DNA of 64,000 bases. Origin: an uncultured SAR116 cluster alpha proteobacterium. GTDB taxonomy: Bacteria; Pseudomonadota; Alphaproteobacteria; Puniceispirillales; Marisalimonadaceae. Positions 25,472 through 33,179 of this stretch are shown in pieces. Location of the stretch: positions 1 to 64,000 of the forward strand of contig CACBMD010000004.1 in assembly GCA_902539895.1 (NCBI GenBank), in the 5' to 3' direction. The position numbers were made by a program, and so were the translations under genes. The notes under the pieces are model-generated. The model was not told where the DNA came from. It was given only the letters and a program-made list of their open reading frames with translations, and did no database searches. The stretch's first letter is position 1, and each line of letters begins with the position of its first letter.

Positions 25472-26350
25472 ATGCAGATATTTAAAAATACATTTAAAGA
25501 AATTAATTTTCAGGAAATGATAAATATAAACAACCTGAAAATCGTACCAGTACAAATAGATAGTTTAAAACACGATGACCGTATTGTACCTTTTGACGAA
25601 CTGTATGACAAAGGATTGGCGAAGGCTGAAGAAGTTTCTGATGAAGGGATAGTTTCACAGGTAAAAATTATAAACGATAGTGAAAATCTTTTATTCATTA
25701 CAGACGGCGAAGCTATTATAGGTGCCAAACAAAACAGAATTGCAGAAAGATCTGTTATAATTCAGGATCAATCTGATGCGGTGGTGCCCGTATATTGTGT
25801 TGAGCGAGGTCGTTGGGGATATCGAGGGAGTGAGAATGCTCGTTTTTCCAAAAGTGATTTTTCACTTTCACCAAGAACCAGAGATAAGAAGGCTGAATTT
25901 TTAAAAAACTCTGATGGACGTGACACTCAAAGTATGGTGTGGCAGGATATTGACGAATTTTCAGAAAAGGTTAATTACTCTTCTTCAACCTCTGATCTTG
26001 GCGATATATTAAAATCAAGAAAAAATGATAATTTATTCAAAAAAATCGAAAAGGTTAATTCAAACGGTTACATTGTTTTCGGTACAGGAAGACCATTTAT
26101 TGAAGTATTTTCTGACAATGAAATATGCAAGAAAAATTTAAAGAAATCCATTAATGTTTGGGCTGCAGATGAAAACACTGTTGCAGAAACATTTGAAAAA
26201 CCTGAGATTTATTTTGAAAAATTTAATAATTCTGAGTGGGATATGGATTTATCAATTGGGCTTGAAAATGCTTTTATGTCCAAAGGTGATAATAATGGTC
26301 GTGCCATTTTTCACGATGATAAGTTTGTTCATTCATATATGTATTTCTAG
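25472..26350 (+). CDS. ARPP-1-like protein
   Basis: 292 residues, soluble. The core VKIINDSENLLFITDGEAIIGAKQNRIAERSVII with VPVYCVERGRWGYRG is what I recall of the ARPP-1 domain (PF20208), a family noted for association with ADP-ribosylglycohydrolases and rhodanese/phosphatase proteins in conflict systems. The catalytic role is not known. It has its own promoter P3 and ends before a good terminator at 26468. A DraG-like protein is encoded in the same island at 7914, consistent with that theme. Family assignment is from motif memory. Confidence 0.7.
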   Translation: MQIFKNTFKEINFQEMININNLKIVPVQIDSLKHDDRIVPFDELYDKGLAKAEEVSDEGIVSQVKIINDSENLLFITDGEAIIGAKQNRIAERSVIIQDQSDAVVPVYCVERGRWGYRGSENARFSKSDFSLSPRTRDKKAEFLKNSDGRDTQSMVWQDIDEFSEKVNYSSSTSDLGDILKSRKNDNLFKKIEKVNSNGYIVFGTGRPFIEVFSDNEICKKNLKKSINVWAADENTVAETFEKPEIYFEKFNNSEWDMDLSIGLENAFMSKGDNNGRAIFHDDKFVHSYMYF

Positions 26351-26467
26351 AGGTAATAACATTGTTTATTTTTTGGATGCTAGGAAGACTAATATATGGA
26401 AAGGATTTTGACAAACATTGGAATAATGCCAATAAAATCCGGCGACGTAGAAGGCGATAAACATTTT

Positions 26468-26495
26468 AGGAATGGTACTTTTTAGTATCATTCCT
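26468..26495 (+). terminator. intrinsic terminator after the ARPP-1-like gene
   Basis: AGGAATGGTAC and GTATCATTCCT form an 11-bp stem with one G-U pair and a TTTTTA loop, about 118 bp past the stop codon. The rest of 26351-26615 is AT-rich without a gene or a copy of the regulon promoter. Confidence 0.65.
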
Positions 26496-26615
26496 TACAC
26501 TTAAAAATTCTATAATTATAAGAAATTTATTTAAAATATTTGAATATATTAAATTTGATTTGATGATATATTTAAATATATTGAGCGTATTCTGTTTATA
26601 ATCTAATGTTTATTA

Positions 26616-29603
26616 ATGAAATTTATTTTTAAACTATTATTTATTTCATTTTTAATTTTAACTTCTTTAAACGCATTCTCATCAACAATTATAAATAAAG
26701 AAATAAATTTTTCTATCATTGAAAAAGATAATTGTAATAGGATTGATTTGTTAAAAGAACAACCAATAATTATAATTACTGCTATTTGTTCGCCAAAGGA
26801 AAATAAATATTTCTTTAATTTATGGAAATCGACAGAAAAAATTTTTGTATCTTCCAGAATTCACTCAAAAAAAATAAATACAGATAATTTTCCAATAAGT
26901 TTTAAATTTAAAGATTTCTTATCATCTAAGCAGTTTGTTTTAAGAAAAAAAACATCAAAAAGAAAATTCCCTAAAATTATAATTTATGACCAAGATCTTT
27001 TTTTAAAAATTACAAAATTTTATGAGCAAAATAAAAATTTTGATATTTTATTAGCAACTTCTAAAACTTACAATTTATTAACATTTGATTTTAACAAAAA
27101 CACAAATGAGCCTTTGAGTTATGATGTAAATCAAATATCTTCTTTTAAAGAAATACAAAAACAAAATTTTGCAAACTCATCTTATTTTCATACATTTAAT
27201 TTAGACATCATTGATGACAGTGCTTGGTATTGTAAATTAAAAAAACCAGCAATAGACACCTATAAATTTTTAGATGCTTGGGGTAATGACGGCTCTAATA
27301 ATAATTTTAAAAATTGTTGGTATGAATTTATAGTTAAAAAAAAGACATTAAAACATGTTAATAAGATTGAGGAGTTTACTTGGTATTTAATAAGGCAGGT
27401 TAATTTAGATTATGATAAAATTAATACTAATAGACACAAAATATTTAATTCTTTGAAAACAGTTGAAAAAAAAACTTTGAGAAATTTTATTTCTTATAAG
27501 CTTATACAGTTTGCTACAAATAAAAAATTTTCAACTCAATCAATTTATAAAATTCTAAACATTTATTTTCAAAATAATATTGTTGATTTGTATATGGCTT
27601 CTTTGGCAATGAATTGTTCATCATTTTCAAAAAAAAATATTACAAATGCTCAAGAGAGAATTGAATATTATTCAAAAAAAATGTCGTTAGATGAACGTGC
27701 TTATGCTCGGTTTCATTTTTATTTAAATAGAAAAGAAAATTTTCCAAATATTGGTTATGCTGCAGGTCCTTATGGTATTATTGGAAAGTTCAATAACTAT
27801 GATTATTGTGTTAATTTAGGCACAAACATAGATTATTTTTGGTCACAGAATTCAAAATATAATGAAAAAACAATCAAAGATAAGTCGATCCAAAGTATTA
27901 ATTATCTTCATATTATTGAAATAAATAAGGAATTAGCAAAAGAAGATATATCACTTGAACAGAAAACTATATTATTAGACTTATTTTGGAAAAAATTACA
28001 ATTTTTTCAGAAAGATAAGAAAAGCTTCATAACCTTTAAACTTTGGTATTTCCACTCCGCTTCGTTAAATTATTTTAATAAAATCATAGAAAATGATAAA
28101 AAAAATTTTTTTCCGTCAAAGAACTCAACACTCGAAGAATTATTTACTAGTGGTACTTTAGTTCTCCCTGCTAATATTAAAAGAAATCAAATTGGTATTA
28201 CTAGTCAGATTTACATATCTAACTTGATGAAAAATGTAGATTTTTTTAGGCAAAATAAACCTTCTTATTATGGATTAGACGATATAAAATTTAATAATTT
28301 TAATTCAAACTTGGCAATTAATTCATACAAAAAATTAAAAGAATTAGATGAAACTATAGAGCTTTTAGATAAAGATGCTTTTGAAATAATAACAAATAAA
28401 GCTTTGAGTCTTAAGGATGTTAGAAAAGGAATTAAAAATAATGAGGCCATTATTTTTATTTCTCAGAATTCTATAAGCCAAAATTATACCACTTATACAA
28501 TTACTAATAAAAAATATAAAATCTCTATTCATAAAAATTCTTTAATTTTGAAAAAATGCCTTAAAGAATTCGAAACTAATATTATTAATCAAAATTATCA
28601 GGAAAATAAATGTAATGAATTATATAGAGATATTTTCTTTTCTAATGAGAAAATTCTTGGAAGTGAAGTTACAAATTTAAAATATATTGTTCAAGGCGAA
28701 ATTAAAAAAATCCCTCCGAGTTTGATTTATAAAAATATTGGAACACAAAAAAATACAAGTAACACCATTAATCAAAATAAGAATTATGAAAATAAAAGAG
28801 GAATTTCCTTAGACAACTTAAATAAAAATTCAAATGAGAGACTTTTATTGGATTGGTATTGGAAAGAATACAATTTTATCTTATATCCATCTTTTGGCTT
28901 ATTGAAAGTTGCAGATTTTTATCAAAAATATAAAACAAAAAATAATGATTTCTATTTAGGTGTAGCTGTTTCAAAACTTCCATCTTCAAACAAAAACAGT
29001 TTTAACATTTTTAGTAAATTGTCACTACAAGATATTCCTCAAACAAAAATAGAGGTTGAAAATAATTCAAAAATTTGGGGCCTTAATAAATCAAAAATAC
29101 TTTTAAATGAAGATGCAAACATTATTAATTTAAGATCATATTTTAAAGATGTACATCCAAAAATTCTTTCAATAGGTACTCATACAATCAAAAGGATCCA
29201 AAAAAATAAAAGTAAGGAAACATCTTTACTTTTATATCCAAATTCTATTGAAGCTTTAGACGAAAGTTTTTTAACTCCTAAAAAAATAGAGAAAAATAAA
29301 TTATCTGCGGATTTAGTTATTTTGAGTTCTTGTAAAACTATGGAAACGGAAAATAATTTTTCGCAAAAAAGTAATTTAGCATCATCTTTTTTAATCAATG
29401 GATCAAAATCAATATTAGTTACTTATTGGCAGATAGAAGATCTTTCAACAAGAATATTTATGAATACATTTTTTAAAACAATTTCGAACCAAAAGACAAA
29501 ATACAGTGATGCACTAAAGATAAGCATACAAAAGCTAATAGATAAAGGATATAAACATCCTTTTTATTGGGCTCCATTTGCAATAATGGGGCATGCTAAT
29601 TAA
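26616..29603 (+). CDS. second exported CHAT-domain caspase-like protein (CHAT-2)
   Basis: 995 residues with a signal peptide (FIFKLLFISFLILTSLNAFSS). The long middle is helical and asparagine/lysine-rich without clear repeats. The C-terminal CHAT domain has His856 in SIGTHTI and Cys906 in ILSSCKTM, separated by exactly the same 50 residues as in CHAT-1, followed by NLASSFLINGSKSILVTYW and the shared ending HPFYWAPF. Both dyad residues are present, so a periplasmic protease is expected. Unlike other genes here it has no copy of the regulon promoter in front. Outside the CHAT domain I see no obvious similarity to CHAT-1. Confidence 0.85.
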   Translation: MKFIFKLLFISFLILTSLNAFSSTIINKEINFSIIEKDNCNRIDLLKEQPIIIITAICSPKENKYFFNLWKSTEKIFVSSRIHSKKINTDNFPISFKFKDFLSSKQFVLRKKTSKRKFPKIIIYDQDLFLKITKFYEQNKNFDILLATSKTYNLLTFDFNKNTNEPLSYDVNQISSFKEIQKQNFANSSYFHTFNLDIIDDSAWYCKLKKPAIDTYKFLDAWGNDGSNNNFKNCWYEFIVKKKTLKHVNKIEEFTWYLIRQVNLDYDKINTNRHKIFNSLKTVEKKTLRNFISYKLIQFATNKKFSTQSIYKILNIYFQNNIVDLYMASLAMNCSSFSKKNITNAQERIEYYSKKMSLDERAYARFHFYLNRKENFPNIGYAAGPYGIIGKFNNYDYCVNLGTNIDYFWSQNSKYNEKTIKDKSIQSINYLHIIEINKELAKEDISLEQKTILLDLFWKKLQFFQKDKKSFITFKLWYFHSASLNYFNKIIENDKKNFFPSKNSTLEELFTSGTLVLPANIKRNQIGITSQIYISNLMKNVDFFRQNKPSYYGLDDIKFNNFNSNLAINSYKKLKELDETIELLDKDAFEIITNKALSLKDVRKGIKNNEAIIFISQNSISQNYTTYTITNKKYKISIHKNSLILKKCLKEFETNIINQNYQENKCNELYRDIFFSNEKILGSEVTNLKYIVQGEIKKIPPSLIYKNIGTQKNTSNTINQNKNYENKRGISLDNLNKNSNERLLLDWYWKEYNFILYPSFGLLKVADFYQKYKTKNNDFYLGVAVSKLPSSNKNSFNIFSKLSLQDIPQTKIEVENNSKIWGLNKSKILLNEDANIINLRSYFKDVHPKILSIGTHTIKRIQKNKSKETSLLLYPNSIEALDESFLTPKKIEKNKLSADLVILSSCKTMETENNFSQKSNLASSFLINGSKSILVTYWQIEDLSTRIFMNTFFKTISNQKTKYSDALKISIQKLIDKGYKHPFYWAPFAIMGHAN

Positions 29604-29659
29604 TACTTAAGGTATTCTTAAATATTCCCTTATTTATGCATGTAATATCTAAAATATCT

Positions 29660-29680
29660 TTAGAAAATTATCTTTTCTAA
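29660..29680 (+). terminator. AT-rich terminator-like hairpin after CHAT-2
   Basis: TTAGAAAA and TTTTCTAA make a perfect 8-bp stem with a 5-base loop, followed within 10 bases by a T-run just upstream of P4. Weak because the stem is nearly all A-T. Confidence 0.4.
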
Positions 29681-29694
29681 AAAAAATAATTTTT

Positions 29695-29732
29695 TTTCCA
29701 AGAAAATATTCTTCCCAATCTTATTACTTATG
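29695..29732 (+). promoter_or_regulatory. promoter-like motif P4
   Basis: TTTTTCCAAGAA (C at 29698) and CTTATTAC at 29720-29727, with the constant 22-nt step. It leads through a short broken reading frame and leader copy B into the genes from 30071 on. Confidence 0.7.
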
Positions 29733-29746
29733 AGAAGGAGAAAATA

Positions 29747-29847
29747 ATGAAATTTTTAATCAGAGTAAATTAACAAGAATTAAAAAAGATTGAGAAGCAG
29801 GTTTCTAAACAGTTGGGTTGTCTGATTGTTGAACAGAGATCTGTAAC
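29747..29847 (+). pseudogene. short or broken reading frame between P4 and leader copy B
   Basis: AGAAGGAG is followed by an ATG at 29747 that opens only 8 codons before TAA at 29771-29773. The same frame then continues QELKKIEKQVSKQLGCLIVE, which looks protein-like. It may be a gene broken by one stop codon, or an intentional leader peptide. Copy A of the leader has no counterpart of this 100-bp segment. The region 29604-30070 otherwise contains P4, leader copy B and no full gene. Confidence 0.35.
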
Positions 29848-30024
29848 CAAGGTGATGAGTTTAAGGCCCGCATCTTACCCAGACCTAACGGACTGCGCTT
29901 TGATGGTTCAATTGAACCTAGCGGACGGGACCAAGATGACTATCGAACAGGGTTAAATGTTCGACCAGACCAAAATCAAAAGCTGACGGTGGCAACACAA
30001 TGCCTGAAGGCGAGCGGGTCAATT
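29848..30024 (+). ncRNA. candidate structured leader RNA, copy B
   Basis: Gap-free inverted counterpart of 16107-16283 (170 of 177 bases equal by eye). Here it reads rightwards and ends 46 bp before the ATG of the gene at 30071, the same distance as in copy A, and the AT-rich stretch up to the ribosome site is also similar. The frame that is open in copy A is stopped here by TAA (29953-29955), favouring an RNA function over a peptide. Confidence 0.5.
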
Positions 30025-30070
30025 TAAAACATAAATTCATCATCTCTTTTTTAATATATGGAGTAATTAA

Positions 30071-30313
30071 ATGAATAAAAATTCAAATGTAATTTATATT
30101 TCTGAAACTATTTCTCAAATGGAAAAAATTCAGAAAAAATATTTAGGTAAAAAATATCACGTTCGCAATAAGCCTTTTAAAAAGAAGAAGAGAAATAAAA
30201 CAAAAACTGTGAAAGTGTTGTCTACATTAGCTCGGCTTGAAAAAAAATATCCTGAAAAGTGGGGATATGGTTTTAGAACAGTGCAGGGAGGTAGCGTTGG
30301 TAGCAGACGATAA
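30071..30313 (+). CDS. small basic uncharacterised protein
   Basis: An 80-residue very basic protein (KKKKRNKTKTVKV in the middle), preceded by ATGGAGTAA as ribosome site. No family recognised; the charge suggests nucleic-acid binding. First intact cistron after P4 and leader copy B, and overlaps the next gene. Confidence 0.55.
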   Translation: MNKNSNVIYISETISQMEKIQKKYLGKKYHVRNKPFKKKKRNKTKTVKVLSTLARLEKKYPEKWGYGFRTVQGGSVGSRR

Positions 30314-30635
30314 AAAAACCAACCAATTATGTGTTGAAAACAAAGTGGATTATTTTATTGAAACTCATATTAGACAGAATAAAGCTAAATGTTTTTTTTG
30401 TAATAATACTATCAAATTCAATCCAGACTTTGAAAAAAGATCAAAACTGATTTGTAAAATAGGAGATAAAATGAATCTCAATCAAAAATCAGGTTTTGTA
30501 AACGATCATATCTTGGATGGTGATAAACCATTTGCTTACTATTACTATGAATCTGAATGGATACACAAAAAGCAAAGCTTTAAAATTTATGTAGACTTTA
30601 TTTTCTCAGATCAAAAATCTGACCTCATAAAATAA
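30297..30635 (+). CDS. uncharacterised protein with CxxC motif
   Basis: From the TTG at 30297, which has GGGAGG five bases upstream, the protein has 112 residues; an in-frame ATG at 30267 is an alternative. It contains KAKCFFCNNTIKF, a half zinc ribbon, and an aromatic segment FAYYYYESEWIHKKQSFKIYVDF. It overlaps the gene before it by 17 bp and is followed by a clear terminator hairpin. Function unknown. Confidence 0.5.
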   Translation: MVADDKKTNQLCVENKVDYFIETHIRQNKAKCFFCNNTIKFNPDFEKRSKLICKIGDKMNLNQKSGFVNDHILDGDKPFAYYYYESEWIHKKQSFKIYVDFIFSDQKSDLIK

Positions 30636-30660
30636 ATCAAAGAAAATTTAAGTTAGATTT

Positions 30661-30680
30661 AAAGGAGCTAAGGCTCCTTT
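30661..30680 (+). terminator. terminator hairpin
   Basis: AAAGGAGC and GCTCCTTT form a perfect 8-bp stem with loop TAAG, followed by AAATTTTAAT, 25 bp after the preceding stop codon. Confidence 0.65.
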
Positions 30681-30703
30681 AAATTTTAATATGGGAGTAA
30701 TAA

Positions 30704-30877
30704 ATGAAAAAAGAAATCATAAAAAAATATATTAAATACTTTGGAATGTCAGCACCAGTTCCTCGATTTAAAATAATGAAATCATTAGTTGAAATGAAAG
30801 AGAATGGTACTTACGAGAAAAGTCGAAATTACTATCTCAGGTCTATGGTGGGCTTAGTCTGGGAAGGAAAATCATGA
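30704..30877 (+). CDS. small uncharacterised protein coupled to the GGCT gene
   Basis: 57 residues, basic and helical (KKEIIKKYIKYFGM, then PRFKIMKSLVEMKENGTYEKS). GGGAG lies 6 bases before the ATG. Its stop overlaps the next start as ATGA, so translation of the cyclotransferase-like gene is probably coupled to it. No family recognised. Confidence 0.55.
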   Translation: MKKEIIKKYIKYFGMSAPVPRFKIMKSLVEMKENGTYEKSRNYYLRSMVGLVWEGKS

Positions 30878-31263
30878 TTTACATTGCATATGGTGCCAAC
30901 CTTAACAAATCAGCTATGAGACATAGATGCCCCGATGCAACGCCTATTGGGTCTTCAAAAGTTAAGGATTACAAACTCATATTTAATAATGTTGCAAGCA
31001 TAGTGAAATCTCCCGGATCACACGTTGAAGTTGGTTTGTGGAGAATTACCAAAAATTGTGAGAAATCACTTGATCGTTTTGAGGGATTTCCAAGTTTGTA
31101 CCGAAAGAAATATTTTTATCAGGGTATGGTTTACATTATGAACCATGATGGCAAAGCTGTTCCAAATAAAAATTATTTTGAAACAATCGCACAGGGTTAT
31201 AGAGATTTTAACCTGGATCGTTCCTATCTCGATAAGGCCCTTGAAGAAGCCTATGATCACTAA
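30874..31263 (+). CDS. gamma-glutamylcyclotransferase-like protein (AIG2 fold)
   Basis: A 129-residue single GGCT domain: IYIAYGANLN is the YGxN loop, and Glu in LDRFEGFPSLY is the catalytic acid position. It shares the RCP(D/G)A(T/D)P(I/V)G segment with the C-terminal domain of the protein at 24440, so the two are island paralogues. It would act on gamma-glutamylamine or similar compounds in the cytoplasm; substrate unknown. Confidence 0.8.
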   Translation: MIYIAYGANLNKSAMRHRCPDATPIGSSKVKDYKLIFNNVASIVKSPGSHVEVGLWRITKNCEKSLDRFEGFPSLYRKKYFYQGMVYIMNHDGKAVPNKNYFETIAQGYRDFNLDRSYLDKALEEAYDH

Positions 31264-31291
31264 GAATCAATGAATTTCACTGGAGAAATGA

Positions 31292-31492
31292 ATGAAGAAA
31301 AAAAACAAGAGTTTAATAACAGTAAATGAACAAGATGAAACCATTTCAGATCGTATTTTCATGCAGGAAATCAATACATGGGAATATATAGATGCTGGTA
31401 TCAAAAAAACTACCTTGATAAGGAAATTTCGAAAGAACGATCATAATGATCACTTCATATCTGAAGTATTTCCTTATGAAAAACAAAATTAA
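31292..31492 (+). CDS. small uncharacterised protein
   Basis: 66 residues, charged, with TGGAGAA just upstream of the ATG. The 5' region resembles that of the gene at 31533 (CTGGAGAA, ATGAATGAA, AAACAAGA), which suggests a local duplication of the translation start region. Function unknown. Confidence 0.5.
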   Translation: MKKKNKSLITVNEQDETISDRIFMQEINTWEYIDAGIKKTTLIRKFRKNDHNDHFISEVFPYEKQN

Positions 31493-31532
31493 AAATTATT
31501 TTACTTTTTAAAGGATATACCTGGAGAATAAA

Positions 31533-31679
31533 ATGAATGAAAAAAAACAAGAAAAGAAAACCAAAAAAGAATTACTGTTTATGACACCAATAGATAAGTC
31601 TATGACCGTAGATGAGATATACCTTAAATTAATAAAACTACTAGAAAAGAACGGTGTAAAAGTAAAAGAAAGTCATTAA
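31533..31679 (+). CDS. 48-residue protein related to the gene at 7115
   Basis: Short reading frame with CTGGAGAA upstream. The protein (MNEKKQEKKTKKELLFMTP, then DEIYLKLIKLLEKNGVKVK) matches the C-terminal half of the 82-residue protein at 7115-7363 at most conserved positions, which supports it as a real gene despite its size. The following 31680-31874 is AT-rich without a recognised feature. Confidence 0.6.
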   Translation: MNEKKQEKKTKKELLFMTPIDKSMTVDEIYLKLIKLLEKNGVKVKESH

Positions 31680-31874
31680 TTCACACACTTATTAGGTGTT
31701 ACTTTTAAAAATAGATAATCACATTTAATTTAAAATTTTGAAGAGACACTTAATAAAATAGTAAGAAAAATAATTATTATGATTAATTAATTGGTTCTTT
31801 ACGTTCATCAATTAATAAATTCATTCAAGTAAATCAAAATTTATATATCAGCAAAGATAATAGGAGAAGTGTTT

Positions 31875-32354
31875 ATGAGTAATACTCATATTGTAGATCC
31901 ACGTGAAAATACTGTTACAAAACAAATTTATAACCATAAATGTGAGGTTTATTTTTGTCCTGCTTTATTAAAATATTACCCAGATGAAAAAGACAGGGAT
32001 CAAATACTAAAAAAGATAGAGGATCAGTTCCACTCTTATGAAAGTCTGACTTACTATTTCAGTTATTTGGATTACAAAAAGACTGAAATTGTGTGGAGAT
32101 CAGAATATATAGAAGAAATCAATATATTATGGATAGGTGTAAATATTAATAAGGAACATCGTTACGATAGCGATGGGAACCAATATATTGATATACCTCA
32201 AGAAGCAGTAGATGAAATAAATGACTTTCTAGAGAGGTATCAAAAGATTGTAGAAAGTGGCAAGGAAGACGAATTTTGGGATGAATTTTTTGAACATCAC
32301 CCAGCTAATCCTGACAAGAAAGTAAATAAAAAAAATAAAAAAATTATAAATTAA
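31875..32354 (+). CDS. uncharacterised acidic protein
   Basis: 159 residues from the ATG at 31875, eight bases after AGGAG; a GTG at 31869 is too close to that site. It is rich in Tyr, Trp and acidic residues (SYESLTYYFSYLDYKKTEIVWRSEY) with a lysine-rich tail. I recognise no family. It is 9 bp before the MORN-repeat gene, so probably in one transcript with it. Confidence 0.6.
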   Translation: MSNTHIVDPRENTVTKQIYNHKCEVYFCPALLKYYPDEKDRDQILKKIEDQFHSYESLTYYFSYLDYKKTEIVWRSEYIEEINILWIGVNINKEHRYDSDGNQYIDIPQEAVDEINDFLERYQKIVESGKEDEFWDEFFEHHPANPDKKVNKKNKKIIN

Positions 32355-32363
32355 GGGGGGGGC

Positions 32364-32738
32364 ATGTTTGGATTATTTAAAAAAAAAAATATTATGCTTC
32401 CATACATTGATGATGAAGGAAATATGTATGACGCAGACTCTATCAGTGTGTATTATGAGGGTACATTAATCTCACCAGAATATGCTGCAGAAACACTTGT
32501 GTGGCATAATAATGGAAAAAAATTAAGAGATGATTTTAATTCACAACCTTACCCCTATCATATGCTTTTGCCACATGGAAAAGGTAAAATGACATACAAA
32601 GATGGTGATGATGTTCTCGAGCAATATGAAGGTGAGTTTCAGCATGGACAATATCATGGTAAAGGAACACTTATTGATAGGCATGGTGAAATACTCGAAG
32701 GTACTTTTAGAGAAAACAAATTCATTAAAGATAAATAG
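32364..32738 (+). CDS. MORN-repeat protein
   Basis: 124 residues. The C-terminal half contains MORN-type repeats: GKGKMTYKDG, YEGEFQHGQYHGKGTLIDR and LEGTFRENKF. MORN repeats mediate lipid or protein contacts. The N-terminal half (residues 1-60) is unassigned. A run of eight G serves as the ribosome site (GGGGGGGGC before ATG). The stop codon directly abuts the next start, so translation is coupled. Confidence 0.75.
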   Translation: MFGLFKKKNIMLPYIDDEGNMYDADSISVYYEGTLISPEYAAETLVWHNNGKKLRDDFNSQPYPYHMLLPHGKGKMTYKDGDDVLEQYEGEFQHGQYHGKGTLIDRHGEILEGTFRENKFIKDK

Positions 32739-33089
32739 ATGGCCAATATAAAAGGTATCAGAAGAGTTGGCAGGTATTCAAAACAGGAAGTTTCAGAACT
32801 TACAAGAATGTTTGATGAAGGAAATTCTATTTATAAAATATGTAGACATTTGAACCGTAGCCAAAATTCTATTAAAAATAATTTGATTAGATTGGGTCTA
32901 ATAGAAGGAGTAATCACTCCAAGGCGTGTTTCAAAATTAAAGACAGATGTTGTAAGCAAAAATAGTATTACATCTCAAATAATTAAATATATACGCTATT
33001 TTTTTTTATTAATAACATTATCAATAATTTTTATAATTGATCCACAATTGAATATTTTAGAAATAATCTTAATAATTTTTTTGGGTTAA
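32739..33089 (+). CDS. helix-turn-helix protein with C-terminal membrane helix
   Basis: 116 residues. Residues 12-55 form a helix-turn-helix of the resolvase/GcrA-like kind (YSKQEVSELTRMFDEGNSIY, KICRHLNRSQNSIKNNLIRL). Residues 80-115 are strongly hydrophobic (YIRYFFLLITLSIIFII and LEIILIIFLG), one or two membrane helices. A DNA-binding domain on a membrane anchor could couple a membrane state to transcription or tether DNA. It begins at the stop codon of the MORN gene. Confidence 0.65.
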   Translation: MANIKGIRRVGRYSKQEVSELTRMFDEGNSIYKICRHLNRSQNSIKNNLIRLGLIEGVITPRRVSKLKTDVVSKNSITSQIIKYIRYFFLLITLSIIFIIDPQLNILEIILIIFLG

Positions 33090-33138
33090 TAATAAAAATA
33101 GATTGTCACTTTAAAATTAATTTATTAAAATTAACTAT

Positions 33139-33179
33139 AAATGTAGTGTAGATATAAATAAATGTAGTGTATATATAAA
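33139..33179 (+). promoter_or_regulatory. tandem direct repeat abutting the start codon at 33180
   Basis: AAATGTAGTGTAGATATAAA and AAATGTAGTGTATATATAAA stand in tandem (33139 and 33160), and the second runs straight into the ATG at 33180. No ribosome site is left between them. It may be an operator-promoter for a leaderless message. Confidence 0.55.

Noticed and set aside
26154-26411. An alternative-frame gene at the end of the ARPP-1-like gene
   Set aside because: It mostly overlaps the well-supported gene in another frame and has no ribosome site.
16107-30024. The 177-nt inverted copies as ends of a composite transposon
   Set aside because: No transposase gene or target duplication is seen, and both copies sit in matching positions between a promoter and an operon, which fits leaders better.
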